From positions 458,834 to 522,833 of the forward strand of contig PTFA01000370.1 in assembly GCA_003342895.1 (NCBI GenBank): a stretch of DNA of 64,000 bases, read 5' to 3'. How positions within the stretch are numbered: the first letter of the stretch is position 1; every line of letters begins with the position of its first letter. The notes below the pieces were generated by a model. It saw nothing but the letters and a program-made list of their open reading frames with translations, made no database searches and was not told where the DNA came from. Positions 1-11,130 of this stretch are shown in pieces. A program made the translations under genes and the position numbers. Source of the DNA: Casuarius casuarius. Lineage: Eukaryota > Chordata > Aves > Casuariiformes > Casuariidae.

Positions 1-522
1 TGTGGGGGCCGCCGTCGCCCGGGGTCGGCGCCTCCTCCCTCCGGTGTAAAAGGAGGGGGGACGTGGGGGTCCCCCCCGTGTAAAAGGAAGGGGGACTTGG
101 GGGTCCCCCCCCCGTGTAAAAGGAGGGGGGACTTGGGGGTCCTCCTCCCCCCCCGTGTAAAAGGAATGGGGACTTGGGGGTCGTCCCCCGTGTAAAAGGA
201 GAGGGGAGTTGGGGGTCCCCCCCGATGTAAAATGAGGGGGGACTTGGGGGTCCTCCCACCCCCCTGTGTAAAAGGAGGGGGGGACTTGGGGGTCCTCCCA
301 TCCTCCCCCTAAAAGGACAAGAGACTTGGGGGTCCTCTCCCCACACCGACACTGAAAGCAGCCCTGGGGGGCAGAGGGATCCCCCCACCCTGCCACGTAT
401 GTGTGGGGCGGCGGGGGCCGCTGTCGCCTCAGAGGCGAGGGGTGTCCCCCCCAAGCTGGGGAGAGCCCCGAGGGGAAGAGGGTTTTTCCCCCCAAAATGT
501 GTGCGTGGGGGTGGCTGTCGCC
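1..522. repeat. Degenerate repeated GC-rich block (three copies)
   Basis: The block TGTGGGGG followed by a CTGTCGCC or CCGTCGCC core occurs at 1-19, 399-428 and 499-522. The last two cores lie 94 bp apart, at 421-428 and 515-522. The first copy sits just left of the minisatellite and the others just right of it. The minisatellite may therefore have expanded inside an older tandemly duplicated GC-rich segment. This was aligned by eye and the copies are diverged. Confidence 0.45.
43..340. repeat. GC-rich minisatellite, about 8 units of 34-42 bp
   Basis: Each unit carries the word TGTAAAAGGA, then a G run, then ACTTGGGGGTCC and a C run. The TGTAAAA word recurs at 45, 79, 115, 156, 191, 226 and 267, and a degraded last unit (CTAAAAGGACAAGAGACTTG) starts near 309. 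Unit length varies mainly through the G and C homopolymers, which is typical of replication slippage. Runs of five or more G on one strand alternate with runs of five or more C, so quadruplex or hairpin formation on either strand is plausible. Minisatellites of this kind are common in GC-rich avian DNA near CpG islands. No coding content is seen. Confidence 0.93.
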
Positions 523-1080
523 ACCCTGTCACACTTTGGGGGGCTCCTGCTGCCCCACACACGTGGGGCAGGGCTGGGGGGGCTGCTCCTTGCGCCCGTG
601 TCCCCCCTGCTCCGGCACAGGCCAGCAGTGGGGACGCAGGCCCGGGGCTGGGGGTGACCCCACCGGCGCAGGGAGCGCTGCGGCGGCCAGGCCCGCCCGG
701 TGCCGTGGGGCCGCGAGGGCCCCACGGGGAAAGGGGGCGAGCAGAAGGCGCCGGGGAGCGCCGGCCACCCGAGGTGGACAGCGGCGTCCCGTCCCCGACG
801 AGGGTGCCGCCGGGGCGCCCGACCCGCCGGCCGCAGAGGGGCAGCGCCGTGGGTCGGCCTCCCTCCCCGGAGCGGGTGCGGAGTGGGAAACTGCGGCGCG
901 GTGCCTTGGCGAGAGGAGGAACCCAGCCCTGCGAGGGGGATCGGGGAAGGCTGAAGGTCAGAGATGGGGACTCTTCCCTCGGAGAAACCTTGGGGGCACA
1001 GGGACCCGCGTAGGGAGGAAGCACCGGCCGAGGGAAGGATTTCGGCGACGCCTCCGGGGTCGATCAGAATGGATTTAGGA
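380..1080. promoter_or_regulatory. CpG island, candidate promoter region
   Basis: This stretch is very GC-rich and rich in undepleted CpG, densest from about 640 to 1075. It contrasts sharply with the CpG-poor, AT-leaning DNA that follows. It holds GC boxes such as GGGCGG at 406-411 and no clear TATA box. CpG islands of this size in vertebrates usually mark promoters and first exons. Long open frames cross it in several phases on both strands, as expected where stop codons are scarce, so they are not called as genes. A strong splice-donor string lies just downstream at 1095, which would suit plus-strand transcription. Direction and gene are unproven. Confidence 0.65.
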
Positions 1081-1100
1081 TTGCATCCTCCCGAGTGAGT
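1069..1100 (+). other. Possible end of a first exon with splice donor
   Basis: GTGAGT at 1095-1100 matches the vertebrate splice-donor consensus after a preceding A and sits at the downstream edge of the CpG island. An ATG at 1069 would give an eight-codon start (MDLGLHPP) with a split ninth codon at the donor. If the exon is real it could equally be purely 5' untranslated. I do not recognise a protein with this start, and no matching acceptor exon was identified in the window. Confidence 0.2.
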
Positions 1101-2465
1101 TGGAAATAACGTTATCCCCCCGAAAGAGGCTTGGGAGGAGGCACGAAGGAATTCTCTGGGATGAAAGCCTGTAGATGCAAGCGCTGCTCCAGAGGTGGCG
1201 TTTTCACGGAGAGGGGTGTTGTAAGGACAACGGTACAGGTCTAGCGAGGCCCTGTGTCCTCTAAGAGAGGTCTGGATGAGGTGTGGGTTAATCAGGTTGA
1301 AGGACTATCCGATGTGGATGACGGAGGATGGAATGGAGATCTGAGTTGTGTCGTGGGGCAGTGGATATACCCCCAAGAGTGTGGGGGAGACCGTATAGAA
1401 GAGGCTACAGATGGGGCAGATGGAGGGGTTGATTGGGTTTTATGGCTTTTTAAATGGTTTTAGGAAGAAGACCCCCCGATTTGTCTAAGGAGGGAGAAGA
1501 TGGCACTGCATGGTGGAGCGGTGGGAAGCCCTGGAGGGGTTAACATCCCTGCATTGCCATTTCCAGATAACCTCACTGATGGATTTTATGGAATTTGTTC
1601 CTGGGGTGTGGATGAGAAGAAAGGTGAAGGAGGGAAGGCAGAAAGTAATGACTGATGGGAAGGTCTTTTTTTTTTCTTTCTGGGGTAGTGGAAGGGGTTA
1701 ACTCTGCTGCCTAATGAAATCTGTGAAGAAGTGGCTGGAGTTAAGATGGAGACAGCATGGTTGAGCCTGGGGGGGGAGGGCTGCGTGGGTGGAGGTAGGG
1801 GAGGGCCTTGACACCTCTTCTGAGGACACAGCTCTTGAGATAAAATGAGTATACACATCAAAGTTTTTTTTTTGTTTTTTTGGTTTGTTTTGTGTTTTTG
1901 AGGAGCCGAGGGGGTGGAAGGGAGGGGATCTGTGTGGGAAGGTTGCGTGAAATGTATACCTAGGAAATAAGCCCATGAAATCATGCAGCGCAACAGCAAA
2001 TACATATTTCTTCTGCATCTTCAATGTCATTTGCGCAGCCTTTAAGGCACATTTCTTCTCAACTTCTGCTTGGGGATTTATTTTATCCCCTTTTTTGTGG
2101 CTAAGATATGGATGGGGGGGCTATTGAGAGGGGATGTATGCACGTTATGTGTGTGAGGAAGATGAATTGGTACATGACCCTTGCTGCTGCTTTCCCTGCT
2201 ACTCCCAAGTGCTGATCACATCAGCAAAAGCAGTTCTTGATGCAGATGCTTCTCTGGCAAGTTGGATCTCTCTCCTCATTTTGCCAGGCAAAAGAAATGA
2301 TTATGTGTTTAGCCGCGGCGCGGGTCTGCGTTGGCAAAAGCAGCCCCCCAGTACGCTCTGGTGAACAGGTTGGGAGGGGGAAACTCGAGTGACTCGGGTA
2401 GGAGACAGAAGTGCTGCATGTGGAGGGATGATTTTTGTGTGGCTCGTAATGTGAAGAGAAGAGGC
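1101..2465. other. Non-coding stretch, no feature recognised
   Basis: This is unique-looking sequence with falling GC content. It holds a T10 run at 1666-1675 and a T/G-rich tract at 1864-1899. Open frames here are short, overlap on both strands, and part of them simply reads through the T/G tracts. No repeat family, splice pair or RNA gene is recognised. Confidence 0.6.
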
Positions 2466-2469
2466 TTGA

Positions 2470-2690
2470 GTTGCCCAGACTTTTCCCCGATTTGTTAATG
2501 CAGAAAAAGATTTTTTCGTTCTGGGATTGTGCAGGGCTGGAACTGCTGAAAGCGGGACCGAAAAGGAGCTCTGCAGACCAAATCACGTTAGCTAAAATAA
2601 GGGAGCTTTCTCTCCTGTTGATTGCTAATTGCAATAGCATACGGCGCTTGCTGCTTTTTAAGGCAGGCTGAACAGCGTGGTTGGCATGAA
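2470..2690. promoter_or_regulatory. Candidate conserved non-coding block
   Basis: This is a compact stretch of complex, non-repetitive sequence with homeodomain-type words, for example GCTAATTGCAATAGCA near 2624-2639. It has the texture of vertebrate non-coding elements. Frames are open on both strands, but neither product resembles a known family. The call rests on composition and motifs only; no alignment was available. Confidence 0.22.
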
Positions 2691-3577
2691 GCTCACTCAA
2701 TATCTGACCAAAAAAGCAAGAATAACTTCACTGGGATCTGTGGGCTAGCCGTCACGAATCTTTGAGGGTGTCTTTTTACATTCCCACTCTGGCTATTGCA
2801 AATGTCATTAAAATTAATCTTGAATGCGGTGATGGGACTAATAGGGGAAAGCACTGTTTTAGCAGTGTTTGCCTGCAGCTAAATCGCTTCATGCTGGTAA
2901 GAAGTTTATACGACGGGATGGAGGAGGAAGACCCAGGACAACGCGAGTTCAGCGTATAACGCATCGAGCCTAGCTCCCCGCACGATAGCGGATATGCGCC
3001 GCGCACGTACGTCTGCAATCAGCGTTGTATGTTATGTGGAGACTGTTCGAGCTGTTGCTCAGCAGCTGGAAGCGAAGTCATTGAGAATGGAGGAGGGAGG
3101 CTGGAGTTGCATAGAAATCCTATCCTTGGATTGCCGAGGGCTTGCTTCTTGGTAGATGTTACGTAATGTGCGTTTTACTTGAGAGGATAACACACAATTT
3201 GTCATCCTGTAGGGGCTTCCTTTCCCAAGCATTGCGAAGACTCGCCAAGAAGGAGATTGATAAATAAAATCCTTGTAGCAGAAATATATTGGGCTCCTTT
3301 TTAATGATATTAGCTTTTCATTTCTCAGAATTGTGGGGGGAGTAGCTAGTTGTTTCTGTGGGCGGGGGGTTGTCTTTGTTCATGTACTCTGTCCTCATAT
3401 TCAGCGATTAAACTGTGACCAGGCAGGATTGCTGGGTGGGTTAATGGAAATGCTGGGGGGGGAGAAAGGCGGGGAGAAGGGAAAGGAGTTGAATGATCTT
3501 CCAGGCTCATGTTCACATTTTGCACAGCTAAAATACCCAAGGCTATGCTAATACTGCCTATCTCCAGTGGTTAAAAA

Positions 3578-3611
3578 GTGTACATACATAGTGTAAAAAA
3601 TGTATGTACGT
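3578..3611. repeat. Perfect 10-bp inverted repeat (hairpin)
   Basis: GTACATACAT at 3580-3589 is exactly complementary to ATGTATGTAC at 3600-3609, with a 10-nt loop. Two G-T wobble pairs could extend the stem at its base. The arms are alternating purine-pyrimidine, so the structure may be a by-product of a decayed TG/CA-type simple repeat rather than a functional RNA. Confidence 0.75.
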
Positions 3612-6600
3612 GCATGTACATATGTTATTTCTAATTGTTCCTCGAAGTGGTATGATCTCAAATTACTTTCCCACTGATAAAGCTCTAGGTCCTGGGTGTT
3701 CTTCTACCTTTATGGTAAGTCTGCGATTTTCACTTTTCGTCTTTATTTCATAGAGTACCTCGAAGACTAGCACAATTCAGGCAGGCTGTCAAAGGAAAGG
3801 ATGCCAGTTGGGCATGTTACGCTCGCTGTTGTGCTTCAGCGCTGCAAGCTGCAGAGGGGACGTTCATTGAGGAAGGATGTTGCAGTGCTGTGGTTTTACT
3901 TGAAATAGACTGAAGGCAGGTTGGTCGTCTTAGCTTGCCAGGGCTGTTGCTTTCACCGAAGTCATTCATCTGTGTAAATTCAGGAAAAAACGGTTTTGAC
4001 TTGAAGTTTTAGTATCTTGGCTAATTAGGCAAGCTGTATTTATTACAATTAAGGGTATGACCTCTGTATCAGATATACCTTTCTTTAACCTTTGGTGTAA
4101 GTGGGTTAGTGGGTCATGACTGCTGTCCTGAAATACGAGGTTTAGAGTGTAAATTTTGATCTTTCATGTTGCAGCGTACTATTAAAGAAAACATCATTGA
4201 ATTCCATTGTATTAACAGGATGTGGGGTTTGAGCTAAAATGAATGCTGATCAGTTGAAAATCTTACTGTGTCTGTTAAACTGTCAGTCATGGTAAAGTTT
4301 GTGACTTGAATGTAATGTTTGTGGGTTTTGTTTGTATGATTGATTTGAATACATCTTTAGAAGAAAAGCATTCTGTTAAAAAAGAAAAAAAGTCTTGTCA
4401 CTATCTTGACATTAAAATACCTTGTGTGTGTGCGTGTTTTAAAGACAAATTTCTAAAATTTAGGCGAAGACTTGACATTTTGTTTATTAGTAGAAAGACC
4501 AAATTTATGAGTCGTTCGTCTTTTGGTGTGCCTGGAGGTGGAAGGATGAATCAATGGGTTTAAATGGAATATGTGGTATTTAATGACTACGTGATGAGTG
4601 GGTTTTGGTTGTACTAAAATACTTTGTTCTGGGGTAAACTCTGAGTTAGATATTTGCCATATTAGATGGTTTAGAAATACAGACATTTACAACTCTTAGG
4701 TATCAGCCCAAGTCGCTTGAAGTGGGAGACATCTGCTTGTCAAATGACAGATGAACTAGAAGCTGCTCACCTAATGCTGCCTCGTTTTCTTAGTTTGGGA
4801 TGTTCAGCTCTATAGATCCCTTCTTTAAATTTACTGCCTGTTCTGGCACACTTGAATATTTTTTTCAGCTTTTTCTGGTTAGCTTGTCTGGCAGCTAAGT
4901 TTTTCCCTTTAGCCAAGTTTTAACAGCTTGTTTTTATAGTACGGAGTTTTGTCAGATTTTGACAAGTTGGCAGAGGGAAGACACACTGGGATAAATGATA
5001 AATATCTTCTCCCTACAAAATCAGGTCTGGGATATAACCTTTTTTTCCCAGCGAGGTGGTTCTCCCTTCTGGAAACCTTACCCACTGTGCCCCCATTTCT
5101 AAGAGTTTTCTGTAGCATCTCCTTAATCAAATGTCGGGCTGCAGGCTGAGAAGTCCAGAATGTGCCAAAGACGTTGAATCCAAAGCACAAGGCGGGTAGG
5201 GAGATTGCGTGGAGGGGGAAAAAAAGGGTTTATCACTTGAGCAGAAGTAGAGTCTCCATTGGTGGCGGAGTGGTGGCGAGGCTCCGTGTCTTGTTGAGTG
5301 CTACCCACTAGAGGGGGTCAAACCACAGATGTTGAAGCAGATCTGCTGTTCCAGCCTGGGGAGGGCAGAGTTTCCTCCAGGCTTTCCTTCGGAGATGTAC
5401 CTGCTTCCCTGACCTGCTGGGCGCTCGCCTCCCCTCACAAATCAGTGTTTCTTGTAGCGACAGCATGCAACAGTTAGGTGGATAAGCGGTATTTGAGGGA
5501 GAAAGTAGAGTTTGGTTCCCTTTTGGACCTGGGGATGCAGTTGAGTAAGAGCCGTCTGGGCATGAGTTGCCCTGTGGGCAACGTGGTTGTGCAGTGACAT
5601 CTTGTAACCTGTCCCCATAGGGACTGCAGGCCATGGGGAGAAGGGGGGGAAGCAGAAGTGTTTTGGTGACGTCACTTTGTTTTTACTGGAACCAGCATAA
5701 AGCTTCCTTGGATTTCAGGGAGAGCAAAGGAGGACCCTGATGTATGATATTTTTGAGAGACCATCTCCAGGAATGTGAAAACTATCAGAGAAAACTGCTG
5801 TTTTGAGGTTGGGTTGCAGGCTGCTCTCTTCAGTGCTGCTATACGTATGATCTTTGACCAGAGCATCCCTTTTTTAGTTGCTCTGGCTTCATATTAAACT
5901 CTGATAATGACATTCTTGCCTTTTTTTCCAGGTGCCCTAAAGTTTTTATTTCTAATGCAAACAGCAATGTGAAAGTACTCTTTCTGGTGGAGGGGAGACA
6001 GGGTGCAAAGGGAAGGAGGAAAGACGGCTAGGCTTTTTTCTGTTTTAAAATTACAAGCTCTCTATTTCCCACCTTTCTAGACACTTCCATTTTGCTTTTA
6101 GCTGCATTGAGCTAGTTTTATTCCTTGCAGTGGTTCTCCTCTCGGTACAAATGTAGGTTATTCAGGGAGCATTTCCTTTAATGAAAAGGATGTAGGTAGA
6201 ACTGATGGTGATAAAGCATCTCTTTGGAGGAGAGCTGCTTCTGCTGTCTTGAGACTGCAAGGGAAAGAAATTGGACATCAAACATATAATTTTCCTTGGG
6301 GAAGAGGGTGAGCCTGTGGAGAAGTCTGGATTCCTCACATAACTTTTTCCTTTACTTTCATGTTTGCTTTACTTCCCTTGAATCCTGACTTGATTTTTAG
6401 CAGCTCACTGTCTTGAAAATCAGTGATGATATAAGCCAGTGTTTTGCCATCTGAAAGCTTTTAGGTAGTAGGAATTATGAATCAGATTAATGCTGTGCTA
6501 CAGCTAAAATGAAATTGTAATTAAAAGTGTAAGCAAAAGGAACATGTGCCAAATACTCGTATTTCATTGACCCACCTTCTTCTAATCTGCCAGGACAGAT

Positions 6601-6723
6601 TCGTAGTCTGCCATGGCTGTTTTGGATCACCGCAATGTTTTTCTAAGCAAGAGCCCAAGGAAAGGGGGAAAAAAGGTACCTGCCAGTGCTAGCTGGTTAA
6701 ATTGGATGGGAAGACTTTGTTTG

Positions 6724-6796
6724 CTGCTGAAGACCAAGTTGCTAAATATTGAATGTGTTGAAGAAGAACCTTAGACTGGCCTGCTGAAGACCAAGT
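6724..6796. repeat. 16-bp direct repeat, 57 bp apart
   Basis: CTGCTGAAGACCAAGT occurs at 6724-6739 and again at 6781-6796. The sequences after each copy also share a weak pattern (GTTGCTAAATA and GGATGAATA). This suggests a small local tandem duplication that has since diverged. Confidence 0.8.
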
Positions 6797-9039
6797 GGAT
6801 GAATACTCTCCACTGGTTGCCAAAAATCACATGCTATTGAAAACTGGGTGATGGAGAGTTGCTCTAAAACTTTGTCCATTTCTAAAAAAAAGAAATTCAT
6901 TGGGGGTGGATGGGAGAAGCAGCAACCTGGGGAAGCATAAGAGAGAGTTTCTAATTGCTTCCTTTAAAGAGACAAGAAGCTAGTTTTTAAAACAAGCCTT
7001 AACCCGAATGGGAAGTAGGCAAGTCTAGTAGTGACAGTCTCTACGCTGCTCCTGCAGGAAAGGGAAAAGAGGGAGAAGAAGCTTTAGCAGATTCTCAAAT
7101 CTAGGGGCAGTCTGGCCACATTTACATTGCTCTGGAGCTGCCTGAGTCTCAAGAGTTGCTATTTGTCTGCCCTTGGGCAGATCTGACCCATGCACTGAGT
7201 GCTGCATCCAAAGTACGCACATGCTTGGATGGCTAAACTATGTGTCTGTGTCTTCTTTCATTATTTCAGTATAAATGGATGTGTTGTTCTTTGCCTCTGT
7301 GTCTATAAGCCCTAGCTGAACCAGCACTCCTGTTGGACTAGGTTTTGAGTTGCACAAAATTGGAGCTTGCCCAACTGACAGAAATGAGGAGAGAGGCAAT
7401 CTTAAATGTATTTCCAAAACCGTAATGGGACCTGAAGACTGTGCTTCTCCTCACATCTCTTTTCTTCCAAAATCCGTGAGAGCTCAGGTTCACCTATGAA
7501 ATATTCACAATCTATCCTTAAATGACTCGAGTTGCCCAGAAGATCTTTTATAGAATTGGCAGCTGAACTGAGATACTCAGTATATGCTGTATTCCAGCCT
7601 GGTGCCTTTATCACGAGGACCTCCTCTTCCTCTGTGCCACTCTGGGTGGTTGCGCATTTTCATGATTTGGTGTACTAGCTGCAGAATCAGTTGCATATTT
7701 TAGCATCCTGAATAAATAGATCTATATCCTTTTTTGCACAGGATGAGTTGGGGGAATGGATGTGTTGTCACTTGTCTGGAAGCCTCATGGGAAGGGGGGC
7801 TAAGCCAGGAGTACATTGTAAATGTTGCTTTTGTGTCCTGTCCATGATGGACGGTCTGTGAATCGGGACTAAGAAGAACAAGCCTGTTGTGAATAGGGTT
7901 TAATTAACCAACCCAGCAGAGATCTGCGCTTGTGTTAGAAAACTCGATAGTTTGCTGTAGTATATCGCCCTTCCCGCACCCTTACAGGTGCCTTCTACTA
8001 GGTCATTTTGATACTGGAGAAATTTGCCATAAAATTTCCACCAATTTGGCAGAACTCTTAGTAAAATCTTCAGGAGCCACAGTGCACAAGGCTTGGGTAT
8101 CTGGAGCTGTCTTTATCACCTTTTTAATTAAACCTGTGGAAAAAGCAAAGCTAACTAAAGTGACAGTGGAAACATCTGGCTGCCAGAGTCTCCTTCAACT
8201 TGCAGCTCCTTTGCTGAGCTGGTGGGAGAGCCGGCAGCAAAATTTGACAAACTTTTCTATACGGCAGCAGCAGGACACAGGTAAAAGGCCATGCTTCTGC
8301 TTACGTGATGAGCACTGCTGTTCACAGCTCTCTATAAAGGTAGAGTTAAAGGAGGGATGGCTTCTCCATGTTTTCTGAGTCAGGTAGAGCGTAGAAATTG
8401 CTCTCCTCAGATTGGGGCTGGAACTGAGTTTTTGTGCCCTGTCTTTTAAATGCATTTACTGCTTGGAAGCAGCAGGGGAGAAACGTGAAACGAAGCTCTA
8501 GATAGGTTTGAAGCTGGACACCCAGGGTTCGTGCGTGCATTTGTGGCGTGAACTTAATACTTCTGGTCTTTGTTCTTTCAGCTGCTTCCTTGCAGGGAAA
8601 CGGTCGATGGGGTGACTTGTGCGCGGCTGTTAAAGCACAGGATTGCAAGAATCCACGTGAGTTTTGATAGGATTCCAGAGTGTGGCAAAATTGCTATTTC
8701 CTCTGCATCTGTTGTTCTTTGGTGAAAGAACAACAGTTTAACTCTTCATGCTTGGTTCCCCCACACGCACAAGAAGTCCTGAGTGACAGGACTGGCAACA
8801 ACGCGTTGTCTGATGTACCAAAAACAGAAGACAGCAGCGAAGCTCCAAGAGTGGCTTTGAGTTTGGGATTGGAACTCATCCCAGTTATGTCTAAGCGAAG
8901 AAAAAAAGAGCAACGGAGGCCGATGTTGTTGAAGTTAAAATTGTAAAGAGTGGTATAAGCAGAAGGCATTTAAATAATGTAAACAGTCTGGCATGGGAGG
9001 AAGGTTGGGAGGCATTCCAGAAACAAAGGGAGAATAGTT

Positions 9040-9290
9040 TTAAAACACAACCAAAAATATAGCAACTCGAATTCCAGAGATTATCTCAATTAGTGCTTTT
9101 TCAATGTGTCTTTACAACACAATTGTAAGAGTTCACAAAAGATAATAGAAGCTATGAGATACGGAAAAGTGATATTAATTTGTTTAATTAAAAGGATGAA
9201 GGGCTCCCTGAAATAATATTCACTTATCTTCTGTCACAGGGAGCAATGAGGTTATATTCAGAAAACCACGGCTTGTAGCATCGTAGAGAA
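9040..9290. promoter_or_regulatory. Candidate conserved non-coding block
   Basis: AT-rich complex sequence with TAAT/ATTA homeodomain cores, including a TTAATTTGTTTAATTAAAAG cluster near 9177-9195. There is no open frame or repeat. It may be the left part of the stronger candidate at 9360-9990. Confidence 0.25.
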
Positions 9291-9359
9291 ATTGTTAGAG
9301 CAAGGGACAAGGGAGTAAGGGTCCCCTTCTTCATCTTGAGTGTTAGTTGCACAGAGACT

Positions 9360-9990
9360 TTCAATAGCAAATCCCTTCCCATGTGATTAATGTGCCATTA
9401 GAACAAAATTATATGTTTTTACATTTATTTCCAAGAAGATTTTCTTTGGTGGTCAGGGAGCAGAAATAGGACATTTTCTTCCAAATGAAAAAAAAAAAAA
9501 ATCAGACATTAGAGTCCAGGCTTTCAGATATGAGCAAACATGCTTTTAACTGTGCATCTGCATGCCTCCGAGCTATGTATGTATGTGCCTGATTTCCTTT
9601 CTCAGCGTGGAGGCATGCTGGCATGTGTCAAAATTTATGTCCGGCGCCAGCTGTGCATGCATCCCTTGGGGAGGGGTGTATTTAAAATATATCTAGCCCT
9701 ATTTTAAGAATTTGGGGGGAAGGCAGTAGGGGCTAGGGAGGAGAAGAGACCCTCATGCAGATCTAAATTAAATTAGCCCCCTGGATGTATATTAAAATGT
9801 TAAGTAGCACTAAGCTCTGTATCCCAGCTCAGTAATATTTCGAGGCACTTTATTGCTTTAATGCAGGGATAAAATAGAACCTGCAATTATAGTAATTTTT
9901 TCTAATTGAATATTTTGCTTTATTCTTTCCCTTTCAAAGCCTGACTGTAAGTACTAGCCTTCATAAAGCTCCAGAAATATTTATACTCTC
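9360..9990. promoter_or_regulatory. Candidate enhancer or conserved element
   Basis: A 600-bp run of complex AT-rich sequence contains many ATTA/TAAT cores, a GCCAGCTGTG E-box near 9645-9654, and a TATTTAAAATATAT string that could suit MEF2-like factors. A broken A14 run lies at 9488-9501 and a short TATG repeat near 9574-9585. There are almost no open frames, so the constraint-like texture would not be coding. This is among the better enhancer candidates by eye, but conservation has not been measured. Confidence 0.35.
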
Positions 9991-10920
9991 CCTTTCTGGC
10001 AATGGGTGTAAATACGCTTTTTGTTGGGCAGCCCGTTTCTGTCCCCCGTTTCTGCGGAGCAGAACAGCTCTGGGCAGCAGTGGGCAATAAACATTTCTCT
10101 GCTCGTTTTAACCGTCTTGCCATTATTACTGGGACTTATTAGTTTACCATCTGGTGGAGAAGGGAATGCTGCATTACGGGTTACGTGCTTTCAGAGCAGA
10201 GTATGTTGGGTTGACGTGGTTTTGTCAGGTATCTTTTTAATTAATTTATTGTCCACGCAGAGCTAGTAACCAACAGCTGCAGCCAGTTATTTATTCCCAG
10301 GCCACATTTTGTGCAGGCAGACGAGATCATTGATTTCTGCCATATAAACTTAGTTTGGGGATGAGGGTAGGAAAAGCACTTTTAGATCCTGCTTGAGCAG
10401 AGGCTGGTACAAGGGAAGTGAAATAGGAACTCGTTTCTGACAAGGTCTTTGGGGAAATAATTGAATTTATAAGTTTACTGAGCACAATTTTTGAAAGTTT
10501 AGGTTGTGTTGCAATGTAATTGGAAGTTAAAAGCAAAAGCTACCAGGCAAGGTCCTCACCTCTCATAAACTGCTGTAGGTCAGTGGAACTTGGAATATAT
10601 ACTGTTAAGCATATATGGTGAAGATCTGGCCCCAAATGCTTGATACTGGTGGGTCAGTAGTGGGAAGAACTGAGACGGGAAAGTAAACTTAAATTGCCGA
10701 TGGTATAGTTGAGTGCAGACTGAGTTTTAGAAATAGCCCTTTTCAGTGACACAAAAAGACAGCTTTTAAAACGTAAGTACCTACCTTCAGCTTGAGCCTC
10801 AAGTAGGCAGAAGAATTCAGCTAAATTAACATAATAATTGCATGGTGCATTCTCTGCGCTGAATCTCTGGTTTAAAGGGAGAGATTTACTGATATTTGCT
10901 TCATGCATTCACCAGTGATT
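9991..10920. other. Non-coding stretch with a possible old-repeat scrap
   Basis: No gene is recognised. AAGATCTGGCCCC at 10621-10633 is a phrase that recurs in old amniote repeats and in other places in this window. The short open frames on both strands have no recognisable product. Confidence 0.5.
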
Positions 10921-10924
10921 GGGC

Positions 10925-11130
10925 GCTCTCAGTTTTTTGCTGTTGCAATAGCTGTCTTCTCGTCTAAAGAGGACTTTTGATCCAATAAACTGCTTATCTC
11001 ATGTAGTTGTCCTTTCATCTAGCGTGGGTGGTGTTTGACTGCTGATTGAAGGCGCGCTATTGTAGTTCATTTATGAATATTAATTAGAAATGGAAATAAG
11101 TTAGAACTGTGCACACTGACTACTCGGGAA
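10925..11130. promoter_or_regulatory. Candidate conserved non-coding block
   Basis: The block includes CATTTATGAATATTAATTAG near 11069-11088, a dense homeodomain/POU-type word, next to a GATTGAAGGCGCGC string that keeps two CpGs in otherwise CpG-poor DNA. No coding signal is seen. Confidence 0.28.

Larger units (their letters stand above)
2700..9040. other. Long intronic or intergenic stretch
   Basis: No gene, recent transposon or RNA gene is recognised. Small structures inside it are listed separately: a hairpin at 3578-3611 and a direct repeat at 6724-6796. Many short open frames occur, but none has paired splice sites or a known domain. The DNA is AT-leaning and CpG-poor, like most of the window. 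Confidence 0.6.

Noticed and set aside
399..1078. Long overlapping open frames of 204 and 225 codons in the CpG island
   Set aside because: Stop codons are rare in very GC-rich DNA and several phases on both strands are open together. The products are Gly/Pro/Arg-rich with no family signature.
6420..6456. C/D-box snoRNA candidate (GTGATGA then CTGA)
   Set aside because: The spacing of about 30 bases is too short for a C/D snoRNA and there is no closing terminal stem.
6464..6478. let-7-like string (AGGTAGTAGG)
   Set aside because: The seed context and remaining bases differ from let-7, and no hairpin partner is visible.
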